A DNA stretch of 64,000 nt from Liminaster sp045576355. GTDB taxonomy: Bacteria > Bacteroidota > Bacteroidia > Bacteroidales > UBA3663. The number at the start of each line of letters is the position of its first letter. The stretch's first letter is position 1. Below the pieces are notes generated by a model, which was not told where the DNA came from, did not search any database, and worked only from the letters and a program-made list of their open reading frames with translations. The stretch lies in the NCBI GenBank assembly GCA_045576355.1, contig JAZNGG010000016.1, forward strand, positions 50,378 to 114,377, given 5' to 3'. This document shows, in pieces, positions 7,588 to 16,444 of this stretch. Both the position numbers and the translations under genes were made by a program.

Positions 7588-10500
7588 TTATAGTCCCTTA
7601 CCATGACAATTCTTATACTTGAGCCCGGAACCGCAAGGACAAGGATCATTTCTACCAATGTGAGGTTTCGCTACGATGGGTTGCGGTCTAGCGGGTTCTT
7701 GTTTTCCATTCATGTTTGGAGCAGCATTGCGAACGGTTCGCATGCCGGACATATCAGAGCGTCGCTCCGGTGCAGCTTCTTTTACAGGTTGGTTTTCTGG
7801 AAGGTAAAGTTGGCATCGCATGAGTATGGCTACTGCTCGGCTATTCATCTTCTGCACCATCTGTTCAAAAAGTTTATATGATTCCAACTTGTAAATCAAA
7901 AGTGGGTCTTTCTGCTCATAATGGGCATTCTGTACCGATTGCTTCAGATCGTCTAAGTCTCTTAAGTTGGTCTTCCATGCGTCATCAATGACATGAAGCA
8001 GGATATTTTTTAAGAAATTCTTAATAACGCTACGTCCATCGGTATTAACTGCTTCTTCGAGATTACAAGGAATTTGATAAACTCTTTTTCCATCTGTAAA
8101 TGGTACTATGATATTCTTGACGATACCAGCTTCACGGACTTGATCATAAATTTCTTTCATGCGAGGACCGACAGAAGCAATCAAGGCATCGCTTCTACGA
8201 TTGAAAGTCTTCATTGCAGAGTCAAATACCCACTGAGTGAGATCATCTTGTTTCATAGCCTTCATCTCTTTCTCTGAGAGAGTAAATTCTACGGCAAAAT
8301 TCTTGAAGGTGTCAATTTTTAAGTTTTCATAATTACCACTTTCTACCGCATTTTGAACAATCTGAGTTGCCACATCGTAGGTCATGTTCATGAAATCAAT
8401 ACCGATGCGTTCTCCCATGAGGGCATTGCGACGCTGACGATAGATTACCTCTCGCTGTGCGTTCATAACATCGTCATATTCAAGTAAGCGCTTTCTAATA
8501 CCATAGTTGTTCTCTTCTACTTTTTTCTGAGCCTTCTCTATGTTGCTGGATATCATACTATGTTCGATAACATCCTCCTCCTTGAATCCGAGACGATCTA
8601 AGGTCTTTGCGAGTCGGTCAGAGCCGAAGATACGCATTAAGTCGTCCTCAAGAGAGACAAAGAAAATAGAACTACCCGGATCGCCCTGACGACCGGCACG
8701 ACCACGTAACTGACGGTCCACACGGCGAGATTCATGGCGTTCGGTCCCGATGATGGCAAGACCACCTGCATATTTTACTTCGGGAGAGAGTTTAATATCT
8801 GTACCACGACCGGCCATGTTGGTCGCGATTGTGACTGTACTACTTTGTCCTGCTAAAGCAACGATGTCGGCTTCACGTTGATGTAATTTGGCATTGAGGA
8901 CATTGTGCTTTATTCCTCGCAACTTTAACATACGGCTGAGTAACTCTGAAATTTCGACACTGGTCGTACCGACTAAAACCGGACGTCCTTCTTGGGTCAG
9001 GTGTACAATTTCCTCAATAACAGCCGCATATTTGGCTTTTTTTGTCTTGTAAATCCGATCATTCATGTCCTGGCGTTGTACAGGCCGATTTGTAGGGATA
9101 CTGACAACATCCAATTTATAGATGTCCCAAAACTCTCCAGCTTCGGTTTCAGCTGTACCAGTCATACCAGACAACTTATGATACATACGGAAATAGTTTT
9201 GCAGAGTAATCGTGGCAAAAGTCTGAGTGGCAGCTTCTACCTTAACATGCTCTTTGGCCTCTACAGCTTGATGGAGCCCATCACTCCAACGACGACCCTC
9301 CATGATGCGTCCTGTTTGCTCATCGACAATTTTTACTTTGCCATCCTCGCTGACAATGTAGTCCACATCTTTTTCAAACATTGTGTAAGCCTTAAGTAAC
9401 TGATTGACTGCATGTACTCGTTCAGCCTTTACACTATAGTTTTGCAGGATTTCGTCTTTTTTTTGCGCTTTTTCCTCTGTGGAGAGAGAAGAATGTTCTA
9501 ACTCGGATATCTCGGTCCCTACATCTGGGAGGACAAAGAATGTTGGGTCTTCTATATTACCAGTAAGCAGATCCAAACCTTTATCAGTCAAATCAACGGA
9601 CTTCTGTTTTTCGTCAACTACGAAATAGAGAGGCTCAATTGCAACGGGCATCTCCTTGCGGTTATCTTGCAGGAAGCGACCTTCAGCACGGAGTAACTCT
9701 TGTTTTACTCCTGGTTCACTGAGAAACTTTATGAGCGCATTGTTTTTGGGCCATGCCAAATAGGCTCGATATAGTTGAACGGCTCCATCGTCCTTTATAT
9801 CTTTGTCTGCATTATTGACTTTTTGTTTAGCTTCATTAAGTAACTTATTGGCCAAAATTTTCTGTTCCCTAACCACTACTTCTACTCGTGGACGGAATTC
9901 AGAATACAACTGTTCATCGTCATACTCACTCGTACGAGGTACAGGACCAGAGATAATTAATGGTGTACGGGCATCATCGATCAATACAGAGTCCACCTCA
10001 TCCACAATGGCAAAGTTATGCTCGCGTTGTACTAAGTCATTAGGATTGATTGCCATATTGTCACGGAGGTAGTCAAAACCAAACTCGTTGTTTGTACCAT
10101 AGGTGATGTCTGCATTGTATGCCAAACGGCGCTCGTCACTATTGGGTTGATGTTTGTCGATACAATCCACTGTCAAACCATGGAACTGATATAGAGGCCC
10201 CATCCATTCACTATCTCGCTTGGCTAGATAGTCATTGACTGTTACTACATGTACTCCATTATGTGTCAAAGCATTAAGGAATACTGGTAATGTAGATACA
10301 AGTGTTTTACCCTCTCCGGTTGCCATTTCTGCAATTTTGCCTTGATGCAAAACAACACCTCCGAATAGCTGAACATCGTAATGCACCATATCCCAGCGGA
10401 CGGGATTACCCCCGGCGATCCATGTCGTTTTGTAGAGAGCTTTGTCTCCTTCAATGGTAACAAAATCCTTAACTGCAGCTAAATCACGATCCATTTGTGT

Positions 10501-10893
10501 CGCAGTTACTTCTACGACGTCATTGTTAGCAAAACGATATGCTGTATTTTTAACGATAGAATATACTTCTGGTAAAACCTCTGTAAGTTTCTCTTCGTAT
10601 ATGTCAAGAATTTGTTTTTTCAAAGAGTCGATTTCATTCCAAACTTTTTCTCGTTTCTCGACTTCCAATGTCTCTACTGTATCGCGAAGTTTTTGGATTT
10701 GAGACTTTTGTGATGCAACTGCATCTTGCAACATCTTCATAATGCTTTGTGTCCGGCTACGGAGCTCATCATTGGTCAGTTGCTCGATTTCAGGGTATGC
10801 AGCTTTGATCTTTTCTACCCAAGGTTGAATCTGTCTTAGATCACGTTGAGATTTGTTGCCAAATAGTTTTTTAAGGAGATCATTAAATCCCAT
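7588..10893 (-). CDS. secA: Preprotein translocase ATPase SecA
   Basis: SecA is the ATP-driven motor that pushes unfolded proteins through SecYEG. The protein has 1101 residues, longer than E. coli SecA because of the insertions usual in Bacteroidota (notably about 340-420). Visible motifs are Walker A in MATGEGKTLVSTLPVF, the DEAD-like IVDEVDSVLIDDARTPLIIS, the preprotein cross-linking region, GTTSVEISE, IATNMAGRGTDIKL, and GRAGRQGDPGSS. The tail ends with the zinc-binding SEC-C motif (CPCGSGLKYKNCHGKGL). The ATG at 10893 gives the conserved start MGFNDLLKKLFGNK. First gene of a likely secA-folB-lyase unit. Confidence 0.98.
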   Translation of the reverse strand: MGFNDLLKKLFGNKSQRDLRQIQPWVEKIKAAYPEIEQLTNDELRSRTQSIMKMLQDAVASQKSQIQKLRDTVETLEVEKREKVWNEIDSLKKQILDIYEEKLTEVLPEVYSIVKNTAYRFANNDVVEVTATQMDRDLAAVKDFVTIEGDKALYKTTWIAGGNPVRWDMVHYDVQLFGGVVLHQGKIAEMATGEGKTLVSTLPVFLNALTHNGVHVVTVNDYLAKRDSEWMGPLYQFHGLTVDCIDKHQPNSDERRLAYNADITYGTNNEFGFDYLRDNMAINPNDLVQREHNFAIVDEVDSVLIDDARTPLIISGPVPRTSEYDDEQLYSEFRPRVEVVVREQKILANKLLNEAKQKVNNADKDIKDDGAVQLYRAYLAWPKNNALIKFLSEPGVKQELLRAEGRFLQDNRKEMPVAIEPLYFVVDEKQKSVDLTDKGLDLLTGNIEDPTFFVLPDVGTEISELEHSSLSTEEKAQKKDEILQNYSVKAERVHAVNQLLKAYTMFEKDVDYIVSEDGKVKIVDEQTGRIMEGRRWSDGLHQAVEAKEHVKVEAATQTFATITLQNYFRMYHKLSGMTGTAETEAGEFWDIYKLDVVSIPTNRPVQRQDMNDRIYKTKKAKYAAVIEEIVHLTQEGRPVLVGTTSVEISELLSRMLKLRGIKHNVLNAKLHQREADIVALAGQSSTVTIATNMAGRGTDIKLSPEVKYAGGLAIIGTERHESRRVDRQLRGRAGRQGDPGSSIFFVSLEDDLMRIFGSDRLAKTLDRLGFKEEDVIEHSMISSNIEKAQKKVEENNYGIRKRLLEYDDVMNAQREVIYRQRRNALMGERIGIDFMNMTYDVATQIVQNAVESGNYENLKIDTFKNFAVEFTLSEKEMKAMKQDDLTQWVFDSAMKTFNRRSDALIASVGPRMKEIYDQVREAGIVKNIIVPFTDGKRVYQIPCNLEEAVNTDGRSVIKNFLKNILLHVIDDAWKTNLRDLDDLKQSVQNAHYEQKDPLLIYKLESYKLFEQMVQKMNSRAVAILMRCQLYLPENQPVKEAAPERRSDMSGMRTVRNAAPNMNGKQEPARPQPIVAKPHIGRNDPCPCGSGLKYKNCHGKGL

Positions 10894-10998
10894 AGTATGA
10901 TGTTTTAAATTATTATACTTAAAGTTATACGTTTTATCTAAATATGTATTTATGTCTTTCCTTGTAACTCGTATTTATAATAATCCATTATAAAAAAA

Positions 10999-12621
10999 TT
11001 AACGAGTAAGAGGAGAACTGAACATGTGAGGTGTAGTGGTGCATGCACTTGGAGCACGTATGCGTATTTGTTTGGCTACAGTCGGAGCAATACTCGTTGC
11101 ATCAATAGGCGAGGAGATAATTTGCGGACTGATAGTTTGTGGTGAGAAAAGGATGGCAGGACCAGGGACAAAACTATGTCGAGTCTGAGGTTGTGTCGGT
11201 GATGTATCGTTTAGTTTTAATGACCAACCTGTTTGTAAAAGTACAAATAGATCTCCACAAAATGCTTTGTTATAACCATTTCGCATTTTGCTGATTCTGT
11301 CATTATAGTCCTCGTGATGTATTTGGTGAGAAGTTACGACTTCTTGTACCCCTGTAAATAAAGCAACAAATTCACCTGCAGTCTGTTGTACGTTTTTTAG
11401 TTGTAACTGCTTATTCTCTATTGCCTTATGGTTGAGATAAATCTGATGGTTATGCCAGCCGTTGACCCAAGACTCTTGTCCGTAGATGGACATTAGATAA
11501 GAATTCAATAAAGCAGTGCATCGGTTTGCATTAAACTCTCCAGCAGAAAGCCCTTCTATGGCTGTTTGGTTATAATTGGTATCCCCTGTAGAAGTTAGGT
11601 ATATAAATGTATTATTTAGCCCAACAGAGGCATCGACGGCATCAAAAAGATCCGCTAAAGTTTTGTCTAATCGTAAATATGTGTCCTGGAGTTCTGCTGC
11701 ATATATTTCTGCACGTTCATGCTCATATGTTCCGGCATAATATGTTACTTGGAGCATATCTGTTGAGATGCCCTTGCCGAGACCTCCATTATTGATAAAT
11801 ACCTTGCATAGCTTTGTTATCTCCTCATTAACCAACGCACTAGTCTTAAACATTGGGACAGAGGGTTGGCGGAAATATAAAAACTGGTGGTCAAAATTAT
11901 TATTGGAGCTATAGTGATAAGGGAGTATTTCAAGTTTATTCCCTTCTGGATTAAAACTGGGTTGCCAATGTCGTAATTCAAGATTCCTGGCAGGAGCATC
12001 AGAACGGTTATACCTATCGATATAATGAGGAAAATCTCGATAGAATGTTGTAGAAGCCCATTTCCCGGTTTTATCATCGATCCATAAAGCACAATTAGCC
12101 GTATGTCCTCCCCCAATAATGGCCGCATCTGCATTAGGGGCAATGGAGAATACTCGTGCAACTCCATTGGTTGCCGCTTTAAGTTCGTCTCCCAATGTAG
12201 ATGAAATCAATGCTGCCGGAGAGTAATTTTCCTCGGTGAAATTTCCTATATATTTCTTGTCATGAAAAATATCTTCTTCTTGCAGCGTTGCCGAGTTATA
12301 AACTCTTGATGCAGTAATACCATTGGCAAACGGATATGAGCCTGTAGCGAGAACTGCTAATGCAGCAGTAGCATCTGGGTTGTTGAGATCAAAAGTGACT
12401 TGCTCATAAACAATTCCCCCTTGAAACAGACGATTGAATCCACCTTCACACATCTTGCTTTGCAATGCATAAAGATAATCCGTCCTTAATTGGTCAATGG
12501 AAATTCCAATGATCAATTTGGGAACTTGTTCATAAAGCGATACACCATTTTTGGAGTGCTCTGCCATCGTGGGATGGATGGAAAAGACAACCAAAAGTGC
12601 TGATGTCAGTAATTTTTTCAC
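10999..12621 (-). CDS. Alkaline-phosphatase-superfamily protein, exported, active site divergent
   Basis: The 540-residue protein has a signal peptide (MKKLLTSALLVVFSIHPTMA) and then PKLIIGISIDQLRTDYL, the first metal-binding strand of the nucleotide pyrophosphatase/PafA branch (Asp43). Where relatives carry the nucleophile in a T-A-x-G-H-x-S-I-x-T-G-S block, this protein has DATAALAVLATGS (83-95), without the Gly-His pair and with Ala at the aligned nucleophile position (Thr85 is one off). The later Asp-His-Gly metal motif is replaced by a TSTGDTNYN stretch. I recall similar divergent Bacteroidales homologues, so this looks like a conserved, possibly non-catalytic subfamily and not a fresh pseudogene. 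The C-terminal IRAPSACTTTPH is typical of that group. Function unknown. Confidence 0.75.
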   Translation of the reverse strand: MKKLLTSALLVVFSIHPTMAEHSKNGVSLYEQVPKLIIGISIDQLRTDYLYALQSKMCEGGFNRLFQGGIVYEQVTFDLNNPDATAALAVLATGSYPFANGITASRVYNSATLQEEDIFHDKKYIGNFTEENYSPAALISSTLGDELKAATNGVARVFSIAPNADAAIIGGGHTANCALWIDDKTGKWASTTFYRDFPHYIDRYNRSDAPARNLELRHWQPSFNPEGNKLEILPYHYSSNNNFDHQFLYFRQPSVPMFKTSALVNEEITKLCKVFINNGGLGKGISTDMLQVTYYAGTYEHERAEIYAAELQDTYLRLDKTLADLFDAVDASVGLNNTFIYLTSTGDTNYNQTAIEGLSAGEFNANRCTALLNSYLMSIYGQESWVNGWHNHQIYLNHKAIENKQLQLKNVQQTAGEFVALFTGVQEVVTSHQIHHEDYNDRISKMRNGYNKAFCGDLFVLLQTGWSLKLNDTSPTQPQTRHSFVPGPAILFSPQTISPQIISSPIDATSIAPTVAKQIRIRAPSACTTTPHMFSSPLTR

Positions 12622-12685
12622 TCTTTTATTATTCGTTTTTACGTTTAGAGTCAGTTGTAAAAGTGTATAATCTTAAAAATAATTA

Positions 12686-13957
12686 TTATCTTATCCTCTT
12701 CAGATCTTTTTTGGATTGAAAAATAATTGTCAATGATCTGATAGCCAATGCTAAAACTATCGGGATAAAAGCAGTGTGAATATGTTGAGTTATAAAACTG
12801 CTTAAAAGAAGATACACAATTAGCGCTGCAAAGTTAATAAAAAAATAGAAATATATGGCTTTTTTGCACCTTTTTATCCATATTAGTACCGCGAAGAGTA
12901 GATGGGTCGGCCATAACCAAAGACAATTGATATTTTGATCCATTGCAGGGTGGACAGAAAAGAAACTCATAAACCATACCAAAATACCGGCTAATCCAAT
13001 GATACATAACAAAATTGTATCGAAAACTCTAAGTCGAAGGTCAAACATAAAACCACATGTACTCAATAGTACTGTTAAGCCAAAAAATATCCAAGCAGCA
13101 GTATTAGGGCTTATCCAAGGGGACGAGTGTATTTGCTTGATAACAGAAGGATTCTCCTGTAATATAATTTCTTGGCTTCTCACCCAGGGGACTAATATTT
13201 CCTTTTCGGGGATGAGTGTGTCCGAATGAGCAATTTTAGCATCGCTATATGCTTTCATTAAATACTCGGGTAAAAACATCCGTTCGTTGAATGAAGAGGT
13301 TAGGTCTGCCCTTCGAGATACTATCAGAGAGATGCCAAAATCTAACCATGTATTTTCGCCGGTCTTTTCTTTTAATAGATCCCTTAATGTGGCACCGTCT
13401 CCATAAATCGTATCGTAGGAGATGGTGTGTTGTGTTGCTTCGTCGATTAAGTGAAATGGCCTTGTAGCACAATTGTCAAAAAGATAGCTATAGCGATATA
13501 CACAATTCTCCGGTCGAATGTTTATCAGAAGTTTATTGACGACTTCCTGGGTCTGTGGAGAAGTCAAATTAAGTTCTTGCTCGACCATACGGAGTCCTCG
13601 TCTCTGATAATCTTCTTTGAAGCCTTGGTAATATAAAGCTCCTAATCTGTAGTCTGTCTCCCCTTTAAGAAACCGATAGACAAAATTGGGAGCGTTGAAA
13701 TTAAATACCCCATAATGAAAAACAATGTCTTGGCGTTCTTTTTTGAGGTCTTTGATTCTTAATGCAGTATGTCCAAAACGTTCATATACTTGCTCTCCCT
13801 CGGAGATCGTCAAAAGACTGACGCGAATGGAGTCTGAAAATAACAATTGGGCGTATGCGGAAGAAAAACTGGAGGAAAATAAAACTATAAATAATATTGC
13901 TCCGAAATTTCGAATGTGTAATAGTGACTGCGATATGTTATGAAAAAAACTATTCAT
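12686..13957 (-). CDS. DUF4105 (Lnb N-terminal periplasmic domain) membrane protein
   Basis: The 423-residue protein has an N-terminal membrane or signal segment (about 15-37), a periplasmic domain (about 40-260) with the family marks YERFGHTALRI, FHYGVFNF and YRYSYLFDNCATRP, and four or five hydrophobic helices after about residue 285. The FGHTA and DNCATRP blocks supply His, Asn and Cys residues that look catalytic and recall papain-like or lacto-N-biosidase-associated domains. The substrate is unknown. It lies 64 nt upstream of the phosphatase-fold gene on the same strand and may be cotranscribed with it. Confidence 0.8.
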   Translation of the reverse strand: MNSFFHNISQSLLHIRNFGAILFIVLFSSSFSSAYAQLLFSDSIRVSLLTISEGEQVYERFGHTALRIKDLKKERQDIVFHYGVFNFNAPNFVYRFLKGETDYRLGALYYQGFKEDYQRRGLRMVEQELNLTSPQTQEVVNKLLINIRPENCVYRYSYLFDNCATRPFHLIDEATQHTISYDTIYGDGATLRDLLKEKTGENTWLDFGISLIVSRRADLTSSFNERMFLPEYLMKAYSDAKIAHSDTLIPEKEILVPWVRSQEIILQENPSVIKQIHSSPWISPNTAAWIFFGLTVLLSTCGFMFDLRLRVFDTILLCIIGLAGILVWFMSFFSVHPAMDQNINCLWLWPTHLLFAVLIWIKRCKKAIYFYFFINFAALIVYLLLSSFITQHIHTAFIPIVLALAIRSLTIIFQSKKDLKRIR

Positions 13958-14243
13958 ACTATAATTTATATAAAAATTTATATAAAACTCAATTAAATAA
14001 CTCTTTATTAAACTCCTAAGTTCAAAAATTGGATGATAAAATTGTTTTATGATTTATCAGATATGATTTAAATCCCAATCGGTCATTAGACTGCCAATAA
14101 ACATCTCATTCGAAACTCATCTGAAATCAACTCTAAAATAATAAGAAAAACATATTATTTCCTAATGTTTGATTAGAATTAAATCTTAAGGCGGTGTGCC
14201 AAAATTTTGACACACCGCCCTTAAGAATTTGTTTTAAATCTCA
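13958..14243. other. Intergenic region upstream of the DUF4105 gene
   Basis: AT-rich spacer. It holds one copy of a 27-nt motif (14071-14097) that recurs at 14621-14647 and the terminator of the histone-like gene at 14186-14225. No coding frame was seen. Confidence 0.6.
14186..14225 (-). terminator. Strong hairpin downstream of the histone-like gene
   Basis: CTTAAGGCGGTGTG (14186-14199) pairs with CACACCGCCCTTAAG (14211-14225) with one bulged base around an 11-nt loop. It sits 18 nt past the stop codon of the minus-strand histone-like gene. Only a short T-rich stretch follows on that strand. Confidence 0.7.
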
Positions 14244-14420
14244 TTAAGCCTTAGATGCTTCATTAGAAACTTTGCGGAATTCTTTCATCAAACCAGCGAG
14301 TTCCAAAGCAGCTTTGCGAGCACGAAGACCGGCAGCTTTTACACCTTTTTCAGCTTGAAGATCTGCATCTTTCTTGAATGCATCATAAGTAGTAGCAATT
14401 TTTTCAACTAATTCTTTCAT
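14244..14420 (-). CDS. Histone H1-like basic DNA-binding protein (58 aa)
   Basis: Translation from the ATG at 14420 gives 58 residues: MKELVEKIATTYDAFKKDAD, then an Ala/Lys-rich middle (AEKGVKAAGLRARKAALELA) and a SNEASKA tail. The Lys/Ala composition, length and helical pattern match the short Hc1/histone H1-like proteins widespread in Bacteroidales, thought to bind and compact DNA. The gene is monocistronic, with a strong hairpin after the stop and a possible -7 element (TAAATTTG on the minus strand, 14468-14475) upstream. Assignment is by composition and length, not by a catalytic motif. Confidence 0.8.
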   Translation of the reverse strand: MKELVEKIATTYDAFKKDADLQAEKGVKAAGLRARKAALELAGLMKEFRKVSNEASKA

Positions 14421-14748
14421 TGTGTGGTTAAATTTAAAAGGTTAATAAGATAGAGTTATTTCGCTTGCAAATTTATATATATATTTGAAATATGCTAATG
14501 TTTTTAAAAAAAAAAGAAAAAAAGTTCAATATTTTTTGTTTAGAAGGCATTTTTTTGTCCTTTTTGAGACAAAAACAAGAGAAGTTATCAAAAATAGCAT
14601 ACCTTTGCCACGATTTATTAAACCCGAATCGGTTATTAGACCGCCAAGACGCTTTTTTTTTGAGATTAGAGTAAGAAGAAATCCTTATTCGAATTTTATT
14701 GGGGGATTTTTTTATGTTTTTGATAATATTCCGTAAGAAATTATATAT
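14421..14748. other. Divergent intergenic region with leader of the lipid-headgroup cluster
   Basis: It separates the minus-strand histone-like gene from the plus-strand nucleotidyltransferase. On the plus strand there is a TACCTTTG -7 element (14600-14607) without a clear -33 partner, then the second copy of the 27-nt motif (14621-14647), a run of nine T (about 14652-14660), and an AT-rich leader to the ATG at 14749. Short ORFs on both strands here show no family features and I do not call them. Confidence 0.5.
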
Positions 14749-15501
14749 ATGCATTTTGCTGTTATTGCTGCCGGGGAGGGGTCTCGCCTTGTAGAGGAAG
14801 GCCTTGATACTCCAAAGCCGCTTCTTCTTCTCAACGGAGAGTGTATGATTGATCGTTTACTACGACTCTTTATAAAGAGTGGTGCTACTTCTGTCAGTAT
14901 TATAGTCAATCAAGAGATGACTTCTGTCAGTAAGCATCTGAAAAAATGGAGCCCCGAAATTCTCCGGCAAGAGTTGGGTGCACCTGAAAATTTTCGTCTT
15001 TACATTGTTGTAGAGACAACTCCCAGTTCCATGCATAGTTTTTATGCATTGTCTCAAACTATCCCTGAAGGAAAATTTTGTTTAACGACAGTGGATACAG
15101 TTTTTCGTGAGTCGGAGTTTCTGTCATACATAGCACAGTTTGAAGCGATGGATGATAATGAGTGTGATGGGCTTTTTGCTGTCACTCGTTTTGTCGATGA
15201 TGAGAAGCCTTTGTGGGTCAGTGTATCCAGTGATCGGTTGATAACTTCATTTGATGATACAAAGTCTGAAGGAGATTGTTATGTATCGGGAGGAGTATAT
15301 TGTATGAACACAAAGAGTGCGTTCCCCATATTAAAGAGTTGCCTTGAGCAGGGAAAGTCGCGGATGAGGAATTTTCAGAGGACATTGATCTCATCGGGTC
15401 TCTCTTTAAAGGTGTTTCCGATGAGTAAAATAGTGGATGTGGATCATGTGTCTGATATTGCTGTTGCTGAAGAGTTGCTGAGAGAGTCTGATGTAGATTA
15501 A
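14749..15501 (+). CDS. Sugar-phosphate-type nucleotidyltransferase
   Basis: The 250-residue single-domain protein begins with the nucleotide-binding signature AAGEGSRLVEEGLDTPKPLL and has LNGECMIDRLL, a TTVDTVF segment with the likely metal-binding Asp, and a late IVDVDHVSDIAVAEELL. The family (GlmU/RmlA/inositol-phosphate cytidylyltransferase-like) joins an NTP to a sugar- or alcohol-phosphate and releases pyrophosphate. Because a CDP-alcohol phosphatidyltransferase lies two genes downstream, the product is plausibly a CDP-linked alcohol; that is inference from context. First gene of a five-gene plus-strand set, with the next ATG 32 nt after its stop. Substrate unknown. Confidence 0.85.
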   Translation: MHFAVIAAGEGSRLVEEGLDTPKPLLLLNGECMIDRLLRLFIKSGATSVSIIVNQEMTSVSKHLKKWSPEILRQELGAPENFRLYIVVETTPSSMHSFYALSQTIPEGKFCLTTVDTVFRESEFLSYIAQFEAMDDNECDGLFAVTRFVDDEKPLWVSVSSDRLITSFDDTKSEGDCYVSGGVYCMNTKSAFPILKSCLEQGKSRMRNFQRTLISSGLSLKVFPMSKIVDVDHVSDIAVAEELLRESDVD

Positions 15502-15532
15502 TATTGTCTATCAATAAATCTTGTTTTGTTAT

Positions 15533-16387
15533 ATGAATCTTTTAGGGATCATGCGTCATAGAGATTTTTCGCCTAACCATGTCGGTAATGATATGGCAAT
15601 TCTCTTGTCTGTAGCAGAAATTCTACGTTTATTGGGTCATGATGTTATAACCTGTAGCGAAGAAGAGTTTTTATCTATGCCAGAAAGTGAAATTCCCTCT
15701 TTGATTTTTCATATGGCAAGACGTCAGGATGTTTTGCAAAAGTTGCTTGCATTGACTCATAAGGGATATCACATAGTAAATCATCCTGAGGGTGTTTTGC
15801 ATTGTAGCAGAGAGGAGATGACTATCCGATTATTAGATGCCGGCATCCCTCATCCTCAGAGTTATTGCTTACCTACAGTAAAGCCTTTTTTTGTTCATTC
15901 TCCGGAGTTGCATTCTCTGTTTCCTATATGGCTGAAACGAGGTGATTTTCATGCTGTTCATCGCGAAGATGTAACTTATGTGCGGACGCCTGAGGAGGCG
16001 GATGGTCTTTTGGAAGAATATCGCATGAGGGGCATCGATCGTGTTGTGGTTAATCGTCATTTGCATGGAGATCTTGTCAAGTTTTATGGCGTATTCGGCA
16101 CTTCATTTTTTTATTGGTTCTATCCGATGGAGCAAGGACATAGCAAATTCGGATGTGAATCGTTTAATGATGCCATTCGTCGGATTCATTTCTCTGTCGA
16201 AGAATTGAAGAAAACTTGTGATGCTGCGGCACATGTGCTGAATATCAGCATCTATGGGGGCGATTGCATTATTGACGAAGAGGGGCTTTTTAGGATTATC
16301 GATTTTAACGATTGGCCGAGTTTTGCTCCTTGTCGGGAAGAGGCCGCTCCATATATTGCCCGAGCAATATTGTCTGACATTTCTTAA
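15533..16387 (+). CDS. ATP-grasp-like enzyme
   Basis: Starting at the ATG at 15533 (MNLLGIMRHRDFSPNHVGND) the protein has about 284 residues; an in-frame upstream start at 15521 is possible. The overall layout resembles ATP-grasp ligases: a Rossmann-like first third, a central part with the substrate-facing KRGDFHAVHREDV, and a C-terminal GGDCIIDEEGLFRIIDFNDWPSF in which the Asp/Asn residues would bind Mg-ATP. Such enzymes join a carboxylate to an amine or thiol through an acyl-phosphate. It lies between a nucleotidyltransferase and a CDP-alcohol transferase, so it may modify the headgroup, for example with an amino acid. That role is a guess. Confidence 0.65.
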   Translation: MNLLGIMRHRDFSPNHVGNDMAILLSVAEILRLLGHDVITCSEEEFLSMPESEIPSLIFHMARRQDVLQKLLALTHKGYHIVNHPEGVLHCSREEMTIRLLDAGIPHPQSYCLPTVKPFFVHSPELHSLFPIWLKRGDFHAVHREDVTYVRTPEEADGLLEEYRMRGIDRVVVNRHLHGDLVKFYGVFGTSFFYWFYPMEQGHSKFGCESFNDAIRRIHFSVEELKKTCDAAAHVLNISIYGGDCIIDEEGLFRIIDFNDWPSFAPCREEAAPYIARAILSDIS

Positions 16388-16444
16388 GTTTGGTTTCTGA
16401 GTAGTTATGCCTCTGAACTAAATAATTTAGATAATTTTTAAAAT

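Noticed and set aside
10999..12621. Ordinary alkaline phosphatase
   Set aside because: The nucleophile and later metal motifs do not fit; called as a divergent family member instead.
14473..14754. Short frames on both strands before the nucleotidyltransferase
   Set aside because: AT-rich leader, low-complexity Lys/Phe-rich translations, no start signals.
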